Shown here: positions 37,592 through 46,763 of the stretch, in pieces
How positions within the stretch are numbered: the stretch's first letter is position 1
Layout of the letters: every line of letters begins with the position of its first letter
Origin: Clostridium bowmanii
GTDB taxonomy: Bacteria; Bacillota; Clostridia; Clostridiales; Clostridiaceae
Length of the DNA stretch: 64,000 nt
Assembly (NCBI RefSeq): GCF_018861315.1
Contig: NZ_JAHLDL010000008.1
Coordinates: 89,188 to 153,187 of the forward strand
Reading direction: 5' to 3'
Position numbers and translations under genes: made by a program
Notes under the pieces: model-generated
Told to the model about the DNA's origin: nothing
The model's database searches: none
What the model saw: only the letters and a program-made list of their open reading frames with translations

Positions 37592-37681
37592 AACCCGGTG
37601 CCCCCCACGTGACAAGTGGCAATTTGGCAAAGTATAGTTCCCTCCATATGGTAAGTAGCAAGTTTTAGACCTCCACATGAT

Positions 37682-37719
37682 AAAGAGCACATAAGGCGAA
37701 AATGCCTCATGTGCTCTTT
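37682..37719 (+). terminator. Terminator of the flavodiiron fusion gene
   Basis: AAAGAGCACAT with its complement ATGTGCTCTTT, an inner GGC/GCC pair and a short loop, followed by a T-rich run. It lies 91 bases past the stop. Confidence 0.8.
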
Positions 37720-37777
37720 ACTTATTTTTAATTATAATCATGGAAATTATCAATAAAATACTGTAAATACAGCTAGT

Positions 37778-37915
37778 ACGCATAACAACCAATATTTTTT
37801 ATTCTCATTATTATGTGTCCTAATGAATACTGAAAATAACAAGTATGAATTCCAGTCGCAGTAACTTTCAATTATAATCACAGAAACATTGAAATTTGAT
37901 TTACAAATCATCCCA
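37778..37915. repeat. Decayed family A arm with nested palindrome
   Basis: From 37842 AGTATGAATTCC and later ATTGAAATTTGATTTA match the left arm of family A; the right arm is not recognisable. Upstream, GCATAACAACC... and ...TTATGTGTCC (37778-37820) look like a decayed form of the small nested palindrome. The 79-codon frame here is not a gene. Confidence 0.5.
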
Positions 37916-38038
37916 ATATACTCCCCGTAATCCTCCCAGAGAATTACTTCTTTAGCCCCTCCTACTTTACGAATATAAAATTCAAGCAATCCTTACTGCC
38001 AGTTTCACAATTGACAATATTCATCTTCAATCTTGATA

Positions 38039-38271
38039 TTTTTTCTTAGATTATGCTAACAAAAGTATATATTGCGTAGAATGCCTTTGAACAAGCCTTA
38101 GTAATTCACAATTTATTTTATTTGCAGCTGCGTAAAGAAAATCGCATGTTTGAGCGATAGCGAGTTTGCGATTTTTAGCAGATGCAGATAAAATAAATTT
38201 TAGAATTACTCGGCGAAGTGAAGGCATTCCAGCAATATATATTTTTCGTTATAGCATAATCTAAGAAAAAA
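38039..38271. repeat. Family B palindromic repeat, long form (copy B1)
   Basis: 233 bp with ends TTTTTTCTTAGATTATGCTA and TAGCATAATCTAAGAAAAAA, which are perfect complements over 20 bases when one bulge is allowed. The inside also pairs (GAATGCCTT/AAGGCATTC; GCGTAAAGAAAATCGCA against TGCGATTTTTAGCAGATGC). Nearly identical to copy B2. The right end lies 36 bases from the amidase stop. Confidence 0.87.
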
Positions 38272-38306
38272 CTCGCAACTAGACTTTTTTAATATAGTCT
38301 TCATTT

Positions 38307-39206
38307 CTATTCTACTAATGCCTTATGAATCCCATCTGCCAATGCTTTAGATATCTTATTTTGATAACTTTCAGTTGTAAGCTTCTTGTCCTCTTCTACA
38401 TTAGATTGGAACCCCATTTCCACCAAAATAACAGGAACCTTAGACCAATTAAAGCCAGTCATATCATCTCGCTCCACAACGCCTCTATTTTTCATCCCTA
38501 TGCTATTAATCAAGTTATTAAGAACAATCTCTCCATATATTTTACTTGCTTTATATATAGCATTTGTATTCTTACTATCTGACGGTACTAACATGGATGC
38601 CCCTTCAACAGATGAATCATTGTTTGAATCCGCATGAATTCTTATAACCAGATCTGCCTTAGCTTTATTTCCAACTATTGCTCTTGCAATATTTCCTAAC
38701 ATTTGTTTGTTTTGTGTTTTAGTCATTACTACAGTGTAGCCTTTTTCTTCTAGCAAAGTCTTTAGTCTAACTGCCACTGCCATATTAACCACATACTCAG
38801 GGGTTTTTGTATTAATACCCTGAGCGCCGCCCGGTTCCTTTACTTTCATTATGCTAGAACCTGGTGCTTGCTGCTCTTTTTCCATACTAGTAGCACTTGC
38901 ATGGCCTGGATCTATAACAATAATCTTTTTAGAAGGTTGCTTTTCAACCTTCTTATATTCCTGAACTTCAACCTGCGTTTTTTCTTTAGTTAATGTTTTA
39001 TCTTCTTTTTCATCTTCAGTCTTGTTTTCAAGTACCTTATCTTTTACCGCTTCTTCTTTATCATTACTATTCTTATTTTCCGTATTAGCTTTTATAGATT
39101 GTGTAATTTTCTCATATGCCTTACCCACATAAGTTGTCCTATATAATACCCCACCTATAATAAATAAAACCATAAAAGCTAATAAAACCTTCCTCATTTT
39201 GGTCAT
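38307..39206 (-). CDS. N-acetylmuramoyl-L-alanine amidase (Amidase_3)
   Basis: 299 residues. One membrane anchor or uncleaved signal (about 8-25), a Lys/Glu-rich linker to about residue 90, then a zinc amidase_3 domain with the metal ligands in IDPGHAS (His), VKEPGGAQG (Glu) and IRIHADSNND (His), and the catalytic Glu in VEMGFQSN. It cuts the bond between MurNAc and the stem peptide. By type it resembles CwlD/LytC-family amidases used in sporulation or separation; no cell-wall binding repeats are present. Start after AGGAGG. Confidence 0.95.
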   Translation of the reverse strand: MTKMRKVLLAFMVLFIIGGVLYRTTYVGKAYEKITQSIKANTENKNSNDKEEAVKDKVLENKTEDEKEDKTLTKEKTQVEVQEYKKVEKQPSKKIIVIDPGHASATSMEKEQQAPGSSIMKVKEPGGAQGINTKTPEYVVNMAVAVRLKTLLEEKGYTVVMTKTQNKQMLGNIARAIVGNKAKADLVIRIHADSNNDSSVEGASMLVPSDSKNTNAIYKASKIYGEIVLNNLINSIGMKNRGVVERDDMTGFNWSKVPVILVEMGFQSNVEEDKKLTTESYQNKISKALADGIHKALVE

Positions 39207-39588
39207 ATTGACCTCCTAACACAATTCTTTTGATTATAGCCATAACCAATGACCATTTTACTATTCCTTTATGAACATGTATATGATTATTCTAAATAAT
39301 TAACTAAAACATAATTTAATACTTTTAATATTTACATTTTTGTACCCTTAATGATATTAAATCCCAAGCATTTGATAGTATTATATTTCATTAAAACCCT
39401 AAACTAAAAACGATTGATTTTTTATAAAATAAGCAGGCTTTTTCATGACAAACAGTAAAGATATATGCCATAATGAGCAAAGAGATAAAAATCAATCAGT
39501 TTACAAGCAAATACACTAAATATAGAAAGGAAGTGATAGTTTAGTTGCCCTTCCACATTATTGTACAGGCGCACACTAAACATAAAAA
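39207..39588. other. Intergenic stretch with a loose inverted repeat
   Basis: Between divergent genes. CGATTGATTTTT near 39411 and AAAAATCAATCAG near 39488 are inverted with 66 bases between. A ribosome-site-like GAAAGGAAGTGA lies at about 39523-39535, 50 bases ahead of the GNAT gene's ATG and therefore not usable by it directly. Nothing else is recognised. Confidence 0.45.
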
Positions 39589-40071
39589 ATGGCTAACAAA
39601 ATATTATATTTAAAGATATCCCCCCTCGATTACAAAATACTAACAAAAATAATGATTTCTTCATTTAATGAAGATACATCTATGCACACTGATCTAAAAG
39701 AAGACGGTCCCACAGGATACAATGATGGTAGCTTAATTAAATTACTTAATGAAAATGAAAAATACGAAAACTATGTAATTGTTTATGATAACAATACTGT
39801 TGGAGCTTATACCGTTGCACTTAAGCCTAATAATGAATATAATTTGGAAATGTTATATATTGATCCTAAATACCGGGAAAATCATTTAGGAGCTATAGTA
39901 TGGAAAGACATAGAAGAAAAATATATAGCTGCAAAAAAATGGACTGTTGAAACCCCTGACTATTCGAAGCGAAACCACCACTTTTACACTCAAAAATGCG
40001 GCTTTGTATTTCACAGAGAAAACCTATGTCCTAATGGTGCTAAATCTTATATTTTCGAAAAACAATTATAA
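39589..40071 (+). CDS. GNAT family N-acetyltransferase
   Basis: 160 residues. The GNAT fold is visible as YVIVYDNNTVGAYTVAL (beta 2-4), NLEMLYIDPKYRENHLGAIVWKDIE (the acetyl-CoA pyrophosphate loop, Q/RxxGxG/A replaced by RENHLGA) and a C-terminal HHFYTQKCGFVFHREN. Substrate unknown. The ATG is closed upstream by an in-frame TAA and has no ribosome site at normal distance; a good site lies about 50 bases upstream, facing a short TTG-started frame (39544-39612) that overlaps this start. Confidence 0.85.
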   Translation: MANKILYLKISPLDYKILTKIMISSFNEDTSMHTDLKEDGPTGYNDGSLIKLLNENEKYENYVIVYDNNTVGAYTVALKPNNEYNLEMLYIDPKYRENHLGAIVWKDIEEKYIAAKKWTVETPDYSKRNHHFYTQKCGFVFHRENLCPNGAKSYIFEKQL

Positions 40072-40208
40072 TTATTGCCCCCAACCGCAAACCACCCAAA
40101 TGTAGGCATAATTTACAATCATCAAAGTGGAATCATATATGAATATGGCCATCAGTAAGCCTAACAGATGATTATTAAATCTATAATAATCATCTTCAAA
40201 CTTAAGTA

Positions 40209-40441
40209 TTTTTTCTTGGATTATGCTAACAAAAGTATATATTGCGTAGAATGCCTTTGAACAAGCCTTAGTAATTCTTAATTTATTTTATTTGCAACTG
40301 CGTAAAGAAAATCGCATGTTTAAGCGATAGCGAGTTTGCGATTTTTAGCAGATGCAGATAAAATAAATTTTAGAATTACTTGGCGAGGTGAAGGCATTCA
40401 AGCAATATATACTTGACCTTATAGCATAATCTATGAAAAAA
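40209..40441. repeat. Family B palindromic repeat, long form (copy B2)
   Basis: 233 bp, the same length as copy B1 and differing at only about 15 bases. Ends TTTTTTCTTGGATTATGCTA and TAGCATAATCTATGAAAAAA. It lies directly next to a family A right-arm remnant. Confidence 0.87.
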
Positions 40442-40447
40442 CTTTTA

Positions 40448-40506
40448 ATTAGAATTTCTTAATTAAATTTCCAGTTTCAAGCTCGTTTGCAAGTCCCTGC
40501 GGCGAT
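40448..40506. repeat. Family A remnant (right arm)
   Basis: TTAGAATTTCTTAATTAAAT continuing into TTCCAGTTTCAAGCTCGTTT and GCAAGTCCCTGCGGCGA matches the right arm of long family A copies. The left arm is missing or replaced by copy B2. It ends 8 bases from the deoxynucleoside kinase stop. Confidence 0.7.
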
Positions 40507-40513
40507 GGATTAC

Positions 40514-41170
40514 CTACTTGATTTTCGCTAATGCTTCATCTATGAGCCCCAACACGTAAGCCTTATCTTCTTCATTATTCTCAAAATCTAATCCTTCCAC
40601 ATTTATCTTTAAAATAGGAGATATATTATAATCGTCAAAATAAGCTCTATAATTAGAATTTAGTCTTTCCCAATACCCTCGTTCCACAATCTTCTCATAT
40701 TCTCTGCCTCTTTTATTTATCTTATCCATAGCTGCATCCACAGAAGTCTCAAGATATACAAGTAATTTAGGTGCCTTGCAATGTTCAATCATATTTTCAA
40801 ATAACTCAGCATATAAATCAAATTCTTCTATACACATCTCCCCTGCATCCTTAAGCATTTTAGCAAAAATTACATCTCCATAAATACTCCTATCCATCAC
40901 CGCATTTTTCACTTTTGAAGCTTCCTTAATATGCTTGAATCTCTTATTAAGAAAAAATATTTGTAGCGAAAAACTATATCTTTCTCTATCATAATAAAAT
41001 TTTTCTAATATAGGATTATCCACCACTGGCTCTTCAAAACTCACATACCCTTTTTCAGCCATTATATTCATAAGTGTGGTCTTCCCTACACCAACTACTC
41101 CATCTATAACTATCATATCCCAGTTCCCTCCTCTATCTATTTTACTCAATGCCCTCTCATAAAACCCCAT
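40514..41170 (-). CDS. Deoxynucleoside kinase (dGK/dAK family)
   Basis: 218 residues from ATG 41170 (GAGGGGG site). P-loop VIDGVVGVGKTT at about residue 20, the DRS motif in MDRSIYGDVIFAK (about 90), and a lid segment with RGREYEK. It phosphorylates deoxynucleosides in nucleotide salvage. Which base is preferred cannot be told. A family A remnant abuts its 3' end. Confidence 0.92.
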   Translation of the reverse strand: MGFYERALSKIDRGGNWDMIVIDGVVGVGKTTLMNIMAEKGYVSFEEPVVDNPILEKFYYDRERYSFSLQIFFLNKRFKHIKEASKVKNAVMDRSIYGDVIFAKMLKDAGEMCIEEFDLYAELFENMIEHCKAPKLLVYLETSVDAAMDKINKRGREYEKIVERGYWERLNSNYRAYFDDYNISPILKINVEGLDFENNEEDKAYVLGLIDEALAKIK

Positions 41171-41365
41171 AATCTCTGCCCCCTCATACATCCTTTTTAG
41201 CTATAAAAACTACACATTTACTAACTACCTTCATATCAAAATGTGATTATCATACATATAGTTTATCCTAACTTTAAATTATATTGTATTTCTATTTATG
41301 TTAGTATATCAGAATGCCAAAGTAGTTTACAGATATTTTTAATTCACCATATTGATTGTTTATAG

Positions 41366-41399
41366 TAAAAAAAAGCCAGTAATTGGACAATTACTGACT
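41366..41399 (-). terminator. Terminator downstream of the HAD gene
   Basis: Minus strand: AGTCAGTAATTG with CAATTACTGGCT (one G-U pair, 2-base loop) followed by T8. It lies about 160 bases past the HAD stop. Confidence 0.75.
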
Positions 41400-41501
41400 T
41401 TTGAATATTTGATTAAAGAGGGAATATTTTTTCAGTATTAACTTTCTCTTTATCTGGGGGAATAAAGATGAGAAATACTAAATGCGTTAAAACTTTGTAT
41501 G

Positions 41502-41529
41502 ACTTTATTATATACGTATATAATAAAGT
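41502..41529. repeat. 28-bp perfect palindrome
   Basis: ACTTTATTATATAC followed directly by its exact complement, with no spacer, 30 bases past the HAD stop. It could be an operator or a stem with no loop. It also lies inside a possible 25-codon frame (41468-41545, ATG after GGGGG) that I do not call as a gene. Confidence 0.7.
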
Positions 41530-41558
41530 TGTCAACAACCATTGTTAATTAATATTAA

Positions 41559-42386
41559 TTATACTGCAAAAGCCTCTTCACCTTGTATTATAAATTTATC
41601 AATAATAAATGCTACTCCATCTTGCTCATTAGTTTTAGTTATAAAATTTGCAACTTTTTTAACTTCTGGAAATGCATTACCCATGGCGACTCCAAGTCCA
41701 GCATATTTAATCATATGAATATCATTACCTGCATCTCCTATGCATATAACTTCTTCTTGCTTGATATTTAATTTCTCCGCAAGCGCTGCTACTCCGGCAC
41801 CTTTATTAACGGATTTTTCAAGAAACTCTAAGTAGAAAGGAGCACTCCTTACTATTGTATACTTGTCGCTTACGGCTACTGGAATATTTTTGATTACTTC
41901 ATCTAATATTTCCGGTGCATCTACAAACATAACCTTTACTATAGTTGTATCAGAAGGTACATTTTCCACATCAATTATTTCACAAGAAATACCATTCATT
42001 GCTGCTTCTTCTCTAGTATAAATATTGTCTTCAGGAGCAATTACACTATTCTCTGTTAATGCATGTATATTTACATTTAAATCTTTGCTTAGCTTGTACA
42101 AAGATTTATAATCTTCCACAGTTAATGTTTTTTTAGATATTATTTCCCCACCATCCGAGGTTTGAACAAGCGCTCCGTTAAAAGCTACTGCATAATTATC
42201 TTCTGAAACTAAGTTAAGTTGTTTTAAATATTTTTTAAAACCAACCAAAGGTCTTCCTGATGCTAGAACAACTTTTACTCCATTTTCTTTTGCTTGTTGT
42301 ATTGCTTCACAATTTACTGTTGAAATTTTCTTTTCATCACTTAATAATGTTCCATCCATATCTATTGCTATTAATTTATATATCAA
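41559..42386 (-). CDS. Cof-type HAD-superfamily phosphatase
   Basis: 275 residues from TTG 42386, six bases after a perfect GGAGGT; the ATG upstream would place the site inside the gene. Motif I DMDGTLL (about residue 9), motif II LASGRP, motif III/IV in CIGDAGNDIHMIKYAGLGVAMGNA. Members dephosphorylate sugar phosphates, flavin or PLP-type metabolites in the cytoplasm. Substrate unknown. Ends in a hairpin at 41366. Confidence 0.93.
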   Translation of the reverse strand: MIYKLIAIDMDGTLLSDEKKISTVNCEAIQQAKENGVKVVLASGRPLVGFKKYLKQLNLVSEDNYAVAFNGALVQTSDGGEIISKKTLTVEDYKSLYKLSKDLNVNIHALTENSVIAPEDNIYTREEAAMNGISCEIIDVENVPSDTTIVKVMFVDAPEILDEVIKNIPVAVSDKYTIVRSAPFYLEFLEKSVNKGAGVAALAEKLNIKQEEVICIGDAGNDIHMIKYAGLGVAMGNAFPEVKKVANFITKTNEQDGVAFIIDKFIIQGEEAFAV

Positions 42387-42784
42387 TTTTTTACCTCCAC
42401 GTAACCACATTTCTTAGACATCATTTCTTCGATATCATTTTATAGTATATCATGGAATTTTATAAGTAATGGATTTCATTGCTTATGAACTTTGCGTGAA
42501 TTTTTTATATACCTACTTTTTCATGAACAATAAAAATGTTTACTTTTCCATAATTTGGTTTATAATTATTTTATGAATATTACTAATTTATAAAATAATA
42601 ATTAAGAAACCACCCTATGCTATAAAACAATTGAAAGCACAAAGATAACGCTCTATTATGAATTTCGATAGATAATAATGCTAAGTTAGCCACAAAATAA
42701 TGACAAATTTACTATACTAATGTAAAATGATAACTAATATATTCAAAATACCATATACATATATAAAAAGGGGAGACTATAACT
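42387..42784. other. Upstream region of the GGDEF gene
   Basis: 398 AT-rich bases between divergent genes. A possible promoter for the GGDEF gene is ATGACA (42700-42705), 17-bp spacer, TAAAAT (42723-42728). I looked for the conserved core of a c-di-GMP riboswitch and did not find one. Confidence 0.45.
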
Positions 42785-45073
42785 ATGATGCTAAAAAAAC
42801 AAAAACCTGTAATTATTACTCTATCTATTATTATTTTAGCAGCATTACTAAGTGTTATTTTCACTTTAAATAGATTATCCTCCTCCGATACTTCATCAAA
42901 TATCAATTCCCAAAAAGGTGTTTTGGAGCTTTCTGATTGGGATTTTAATAAAGATGGCTATACATCACTGGGTGGACAATGGGAATTTTACTGGCAGCAA
43001 TTATTGTCTCCAGAAGATTTAAGTAATAGCGCACCTCTTCCCTCCTATATTGAAATGCCCATGGAATGGAATAAATACAACAAAAATTATAGTTCTAATG
43101 GCTATGCTACATATAGATTAACAATAAAATTAAATGAAAAATATAAAAATACTCTTTTAGGCATAAGTGTTCCCCCCATGTTATCTTCATATAAATTATG
43201 GGTAAATGGTAATCTGTTTTTGTCTAATGGAATTGTTGGTACAAGCGGTTCTTCTGAAACTCCTGCAACTAATCCCATAACGAATTATTTTATGAACAGT
43301 AATAACAGTGTTCAATTAATACTTCAAGTGTCAAATCATAACTTTAGAAATGGCGGTACCTGGGACAAACTTTATTTAGGCACCCAGTCTCAAATGGCCA
43401 ATAAAAGAGAGTCTTCCATTGCGCTTGAAATTTTTTACTTCGGCATATTGCTCATAATGGGCTTATATCACTTATGGTTATATTCTTTTAGAACAAATGA
43501 TAATTCTAAATTCTATTTTGGTGCTCTCTGTATAACTTTATCTTTAAGGGCATTAATTGTTGGTAACAAATACATTTTAACCATGTATAATAACTTAAGT
43601 TATGGCTGGACTCTCAAACTAGAATACATGACTTTCTATGCAGGAGTTTATTTTATGCTAAGTTACATATACTTAATCTTTAAAAATGATTGCTCTACTA
43701 TAGTAAGAAAAAGCTGCAAACTTCTTTGCTTTTTATTTATTCTTATTACTATTTTCATATCCCCACTACTGGCATCAAAATTCCTATTGTTCTTTCAAAT
43801 ATTCACACTATTAATTATTATATATACTACTTTTGTTATATTAAAAGCCTGTCTCACAAAAAAACGTGGAACCTTTATTATGGCAATTGGTTGCTTAGTC
43901 CCTATTGGCATAAGCGGTATAACCGTACTAAAGTATTTAGGGTTAAATCATAGCAATGACTATTCACTATCAGGATTCTTCCTTCTCATACTTTTGAATG
44001 CTTTTATATTAGCAATGAATGAGTCTAAATCCTATAAAAAAGTTGAAAATTTATCCAAGGAAAAAGAAAAATATATGTTAGCAGAAAAACTTACAGCTAT
44101 TACCTTTCTTTTAAATTCTTCCTTGAATTTAGAAGAAGTCTTAGACAAATTATTAAAAAGCTTAAAAGAATTAGTTCCTTATGACAGTGCCTCATTTTTC
44201 ATGGAAGAAAATAACCATTTTAATGTTATGGCAGCAAATGGTTTCAAAGATATTGATAGCATATACAAAATTTCTATCAATAAAGAGGATGATCTTCTAT
44301 TTAAAAAAATATATGAAACTAACACCGCCCTATTAATTTCTAATGTTAAAAATAATCCACATTTTAAGCATCATATAGAGCTAACTACTCTTGAAAGTTG
44401 GATGGGAATACCTATAATCTTTAAGGACAAAATTATTGGTATCTTAACATTAGATTCCACCCAAAAGGATATTTATACTCAATATCATATTGACATAGCC
44501 ATGTACTTTGCTTGCCATGCAGGAATGGCTATAGAGAATGCTAAATTACACGGTAAAACTAAAAAACTAGCTACTATAGACCCTTTAACCAATTTGTACA
44601 ACAGACGCAGTTTTTTTGAACTTGCAAATATAGATTTTGAAAAATCTAAAGTCTTGGCACAACCTATCTCAGGCATAATGATGGACATTGACGATTTCAA
44701 GAAAATAAACGATACCTTGGGACACCATACCGGTGATCTGGTCTTAAATCGACTTTCTAAGGTCTGCTTAGAAACTTTAGGTAAAAATCATATTTTCGGC
44801 CGTTATGGTGGTGAAGAATTTATTGCTTTATTACCTTCCACCTCCATTGAAGATGTTGCGATAATCGGTGAGAAGTTAAGAAGCGCTGTAGAAAATAACC
44901 CTATAATTATTAGAAAATCAGATTTAATACCCGTCACCATAAGTGTAGGGACCGCCTCTATTACTCCAACAATACAAGACTTAAATTATTTATTTGGAGA
45001 AGCTGACAAAGCACTTTACCAGGCTAAGTCTCTAGGTAAAAATCAAGTTATATCAATAAATTTAGACAGCTAG
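42785..45073 (+). CDS. Membrane diguanylate cyclase: 7TMR-DISM sensor, GAF and GGDEF domains
   Basis: 762 residues. One N-terminal membrane segment (7-28), an extracytoplasmic DISMED2-like carbohydrate-binding region (about 40-195), seven membrane helices (about 210-420), a GAF domain (about 450-590) and a GGDEF domain (about 595-755) with the active motif RYGGEEF near 674. It makes c-di-GMP. The inhibitory I-site RxxD that normally lies five residues before the motif is replaced by GKNH, so product inhibition is likely absent. The ligand of the sensor is unknown. Confidence 0.93.
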   Translation: MMLKKQKPVIITLSIIILAALLSVIFTLNRLSSSDTSSNINSQKGVLELSDWDFNKDGYTSLGGQWEFYWQQLLSPEDLSNSAPLPSYIEMPMEWNKYNKNYSSNGYATYRLTIKLNEKYKNTLLGISVPPMLSSYKLWVNGNLFLSNGIVGTSGSSETPATNPITNYFMNSNNSVQLILQVSNHNFRNGGTWDKLYLGTQSQMANKRESSIALEIFYFGILLIMGLYHLWLYSFRTNDNSKFYFGALCITLSLRALIVGNKYILTMYNNLSYGWTLKLEYMTFYAGVYFMLSYIYLIFKNDCSTIVRKSCKLLCFLFILITIFISPLLASKFLLFFQIFTLLIIIYTTFVILKACLTKKRGTFIMAIGCLVPIGISGITVLKYLGLNHSNDYSLSGFFLLILLNAFILAMNESKSYKKVENLSKEKEKYMLAEKLTAITFLLNSSLNLEEVLDKLLKSLKELVPYDSASFFMEENNHFNVMAANGFKDIDSIYKISINKEDDLLFKKIYETNTALLISNVKNNPHFKHHIELTTLESWMGIPIIFKDKIIGILTLDSTQKDIYTQYHIDIAMYFACHAGMAIENAKLHGKTKKLATIDPLTNLYNRRSFFELANIDFEKSKVLAQPISGIMMDIDDFKKINDTLGHHTGDLVLNRLSKVCLETLGKNHIFGRYGGEEFIALLPSTSIEDVAIIGEKLRSAVENNPIIIRKSDLIPVTISVGTASITPTIQDLNYLFGEADKALYQAKSLGKNQVISINLDS

Positions 45074-45101
45074 AATTTCAAGCTAAAATTAATAAAAAAA
45101 T

Positions 45102-45143
45102 AGCTAAGTACACTCATGAATAAATTCGCAAGTGTGCTTAGCT
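45102..45143. terminator. Two-way terminator between the GGDEF and lipoprotein genes
   Basis: AGCTAAGTACACT...AGTGTGCTTAGCT: a 13-bp stem with one mismatch, flanked by A-rich and T/A-rich stretches, between convergent genes. Confidence 0.7.
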
Positions 45144-45149
45144 TAATAA

Positions 45150-45932
45150 TTAATACTGTTTCTCTTCAGAATTAGCAATGAAATTTTTAAGATTTACAAG
45201 GTCTTTCTTTCCCCTGTTACCTTTTGTCAATATTAATTTACCATTAGCATCGGCTTTTTTAAACACATAATCCCCCGTAAGCAAATTATAATCCTCAATG
45301 TCGGCATTATCTTTTGTGGTTGTACCAGTGTAATACTCTCCTACAGTAACTCCAATCAAGAACCAACCATTATTTTGAAATCTAAACCTATATGAACTAA
45401 ACCATCTATAATTACTACCACCATAGAAATTCAGTAAAATTGATCCTCTATCTATTACAATGCTTTCATATGGATCACCCCAAACTCCACCTTCATTTGA
45501 AAGTAAAACTGCCTTTTCTGCTATTACTGAAGTAGAATAAGACTTTTCTTTATTCCCTAAAAGTATCATTAATGACCTTGGTGCTGCTTCTCCTTCCATT
45601 TTATTAGTTCCTTCAATTACAATTACAACATCATTTATACCATCTTTATTTAAGTCGCCTTCAACCTTTTCAGGTTGTCCCATTACTTTCTCAAGGATAT
45701 GCCAACCTTTAGGAATAAACGAATTTATATCCGCCTGAACATTCGGAGTTGCAACTTTTACACCTTCAGCCTTATCTTTAGGATTATCTTCTCCACTATC
45801 ATTCTTTTGTAAAGCAGTTTCCTTATTAGTAGTCTCTTTTGAATTCAAATTATTATTACTAAATTTGTTACCACAAGCCGCCACTAATACAAAACAAAAC
45901 GTAATTAAAACTATCATAAATACTCTCTTCAT
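45150..45932 (-). CDS. Lipoprotein of unknown function
   Basis: 260 residues. Lipoprotein signal with VLVAACGN (Cys about 20), then an Asn/Lys/Glu-rich linker to about 65 and a globular domain with DLNKDGINDVVIVIEGTN, which resembles the calcium-binding/FG-GAP-like loop of secreted domains, plus GGSNYRWFSSYRFRFQNNGWFLIGVT. The latter pattern occurs in small exported beta-rich proteins. Anchored on the outer face of the membrane; role unknown. Confidence 0.85.
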   Translation of the reverse strand: MKRVFMIVLITFCFVLVAACGNKFSNNNLNSKETTNKETALQKNDSGEDNPKDKAEGVKVATPNVQADINSFIPKGWHILEKVMGQPEKVEGDLNKDGINDVVIVIEGTNKMEGEAAPRSLMILLGNKEKSYSTSVIAEKAVLLSNEGGVWGDPYESIVIDRGSILLNFYGGSNYRWFSSYRFRFQNNGWFLIGVTVGEYYTGTTTKDNADIEDYNLLTGDYVFKKADANGKLILTKGNRGKKDLVNLKNFIANSEEKQY

Positions 45933-46149
45933 AAAAACTAAGCAACTCCTTTTGTCATTATACTCATAATCTACAATTTAAAATTCTGTGGTAAATTACT
46001 TTTATCAGAATTTCAAAACAATAATGTAGACGGTAGCAATGAGTGGATATCCGCATGGATATGTAATAAACCACTTGGACATAAAAACCCAATAAAGATT
46101 TGAGTTAAAGATAATGAAAACGGATGGTATCCCAGCAGATACTGACATA

Positions 46150-46215
46150 ATGAGATTTTAATTTAATTTATAAATTATTCCTTTGCCAATGTAAAATTTT
46201 CATAAGCCTGCCAGC
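46150..46215. repeat. Family A remnant (inner left arm)
   Basis: CCAATGTAAAATTTTCATAA followed by GCCTGCCAGCAC matches the inner arm of long copies (compare 17030-17058). Only the left half survives. A full short-form copy starts 25 bases to the right. Confidence 0.6.
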
Positions 46216-46239
46216 ACTCACAACCACAATATAAATAAA

Positions 46240-46355
46240 AGCATGAAATTTCTCCGGAGTAAATTGCAATAAGAAACGAAAGGACTATTGAAATTTCTTA
46301 ATGGAATTTCCAGTCCCGAGCTCGTTTGCAATTCACGCAGGATACATTTCATACT
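46240..46355. repeat. Family A palindromic repeat, short form (copy A4)
   Basis: 116 bp. Arms ATGAAATTTCTCC and (imperfect) GGATACATTTCAT. The inside (GGAGTAAATTGCAATAAGAA, TATTGAAATTTCTTAATGGA) is the long form without its GC-rich inner segment. The right end is 13 bases from the stop of the zinc-ribbon gene. Confidence 0.85.
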
Positions 46356-46367
46356 TTCTTTACTCTA

Positions 46368-46541
46368 TTAAAGACTATCTATTTTTTTATGTTGACACCT
46401 CTTACAAACCTTAATCTTATCATTATTACCTAAAGTTATTTCATATAACAATTTAATTCTCTCTGTCTTACATACTGGGCAAGTTCCCCTTCCTCTTGAT
46501 GGTAACTTCCACAAAGCCCTACCGCGAAATTCTTTCCCCAT
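46368..46541 (-). CDS. Small zinc-ribbon protein
   Basis: 57 residues, too short for default ORF calling. ATG at 46541 follows GAGGGGGA. Two CxxC pairs (CPVC at 21-24, CKRC at 46-49) with 21 residues between form a classic zinc ribbon; the flanks are basic. Comparable small zinc-ribbon proteins are found in many clostridial genomes; function unknown, nucleic acid binding is plausible. Confidence 0.82.
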   Translation of the reverse strand: MGKEFRGRALWKLPSRGRGTCPVCKTERIKLLYEITLGNNDKIKVCKRCQHKKIDSL

Positions 46542-46689
46542 TTTAAATCCCCCTCTTTGTTTATTCTTTTCTAATCACTATTAATAGTATTAATTATTAG
46601 AAGGATTTATGATTGTTTTTTATTTTTATATCTTATATTCCATTATACAGATGTACCTAGTAATAAACTAAATATATACAAAACAAGTA

Positions 46690-46750
46690 TTGACTAAGTT
46701 TTCTTTAAGTGATATATTTGTAACATAAAGTTATAAATATATCACTTAAA
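46690..46750 (+). promoter_or_regulatory. Promoter with overlapping 16-bp inverted repeat for the membrane/HTH cassette
   Basis: -35 TTGACT (46690-46695), 17-bp spacer, -10 TATATT (46713-46718). TTTAAGTGATATATTT (46704-46719) and its exact complement (46735-46750) flank 15 bases; the left arm covers the -10 box and the right arm runs into the ribosome site. Good candidate for the operator of the HTH protein in the same operon. Confidence 0.75.
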
Positions 46751-46763
46751 GGAGTTTTTAATT

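Noticed and set aside
37750..37989. 79-codon minus-strand frame
   Set aside because: It lies wholly in a decayed family A repeat, has no ribosome site and no recognisable domain.
42595..42700. Possible c-di-GMP riboswitch ahead of the GGDEF gene
   Set aside because: Short phrases such as GCTAAGTTAGCC were checked against the GEMM core, but the conserved loop and receptor bases are absent.
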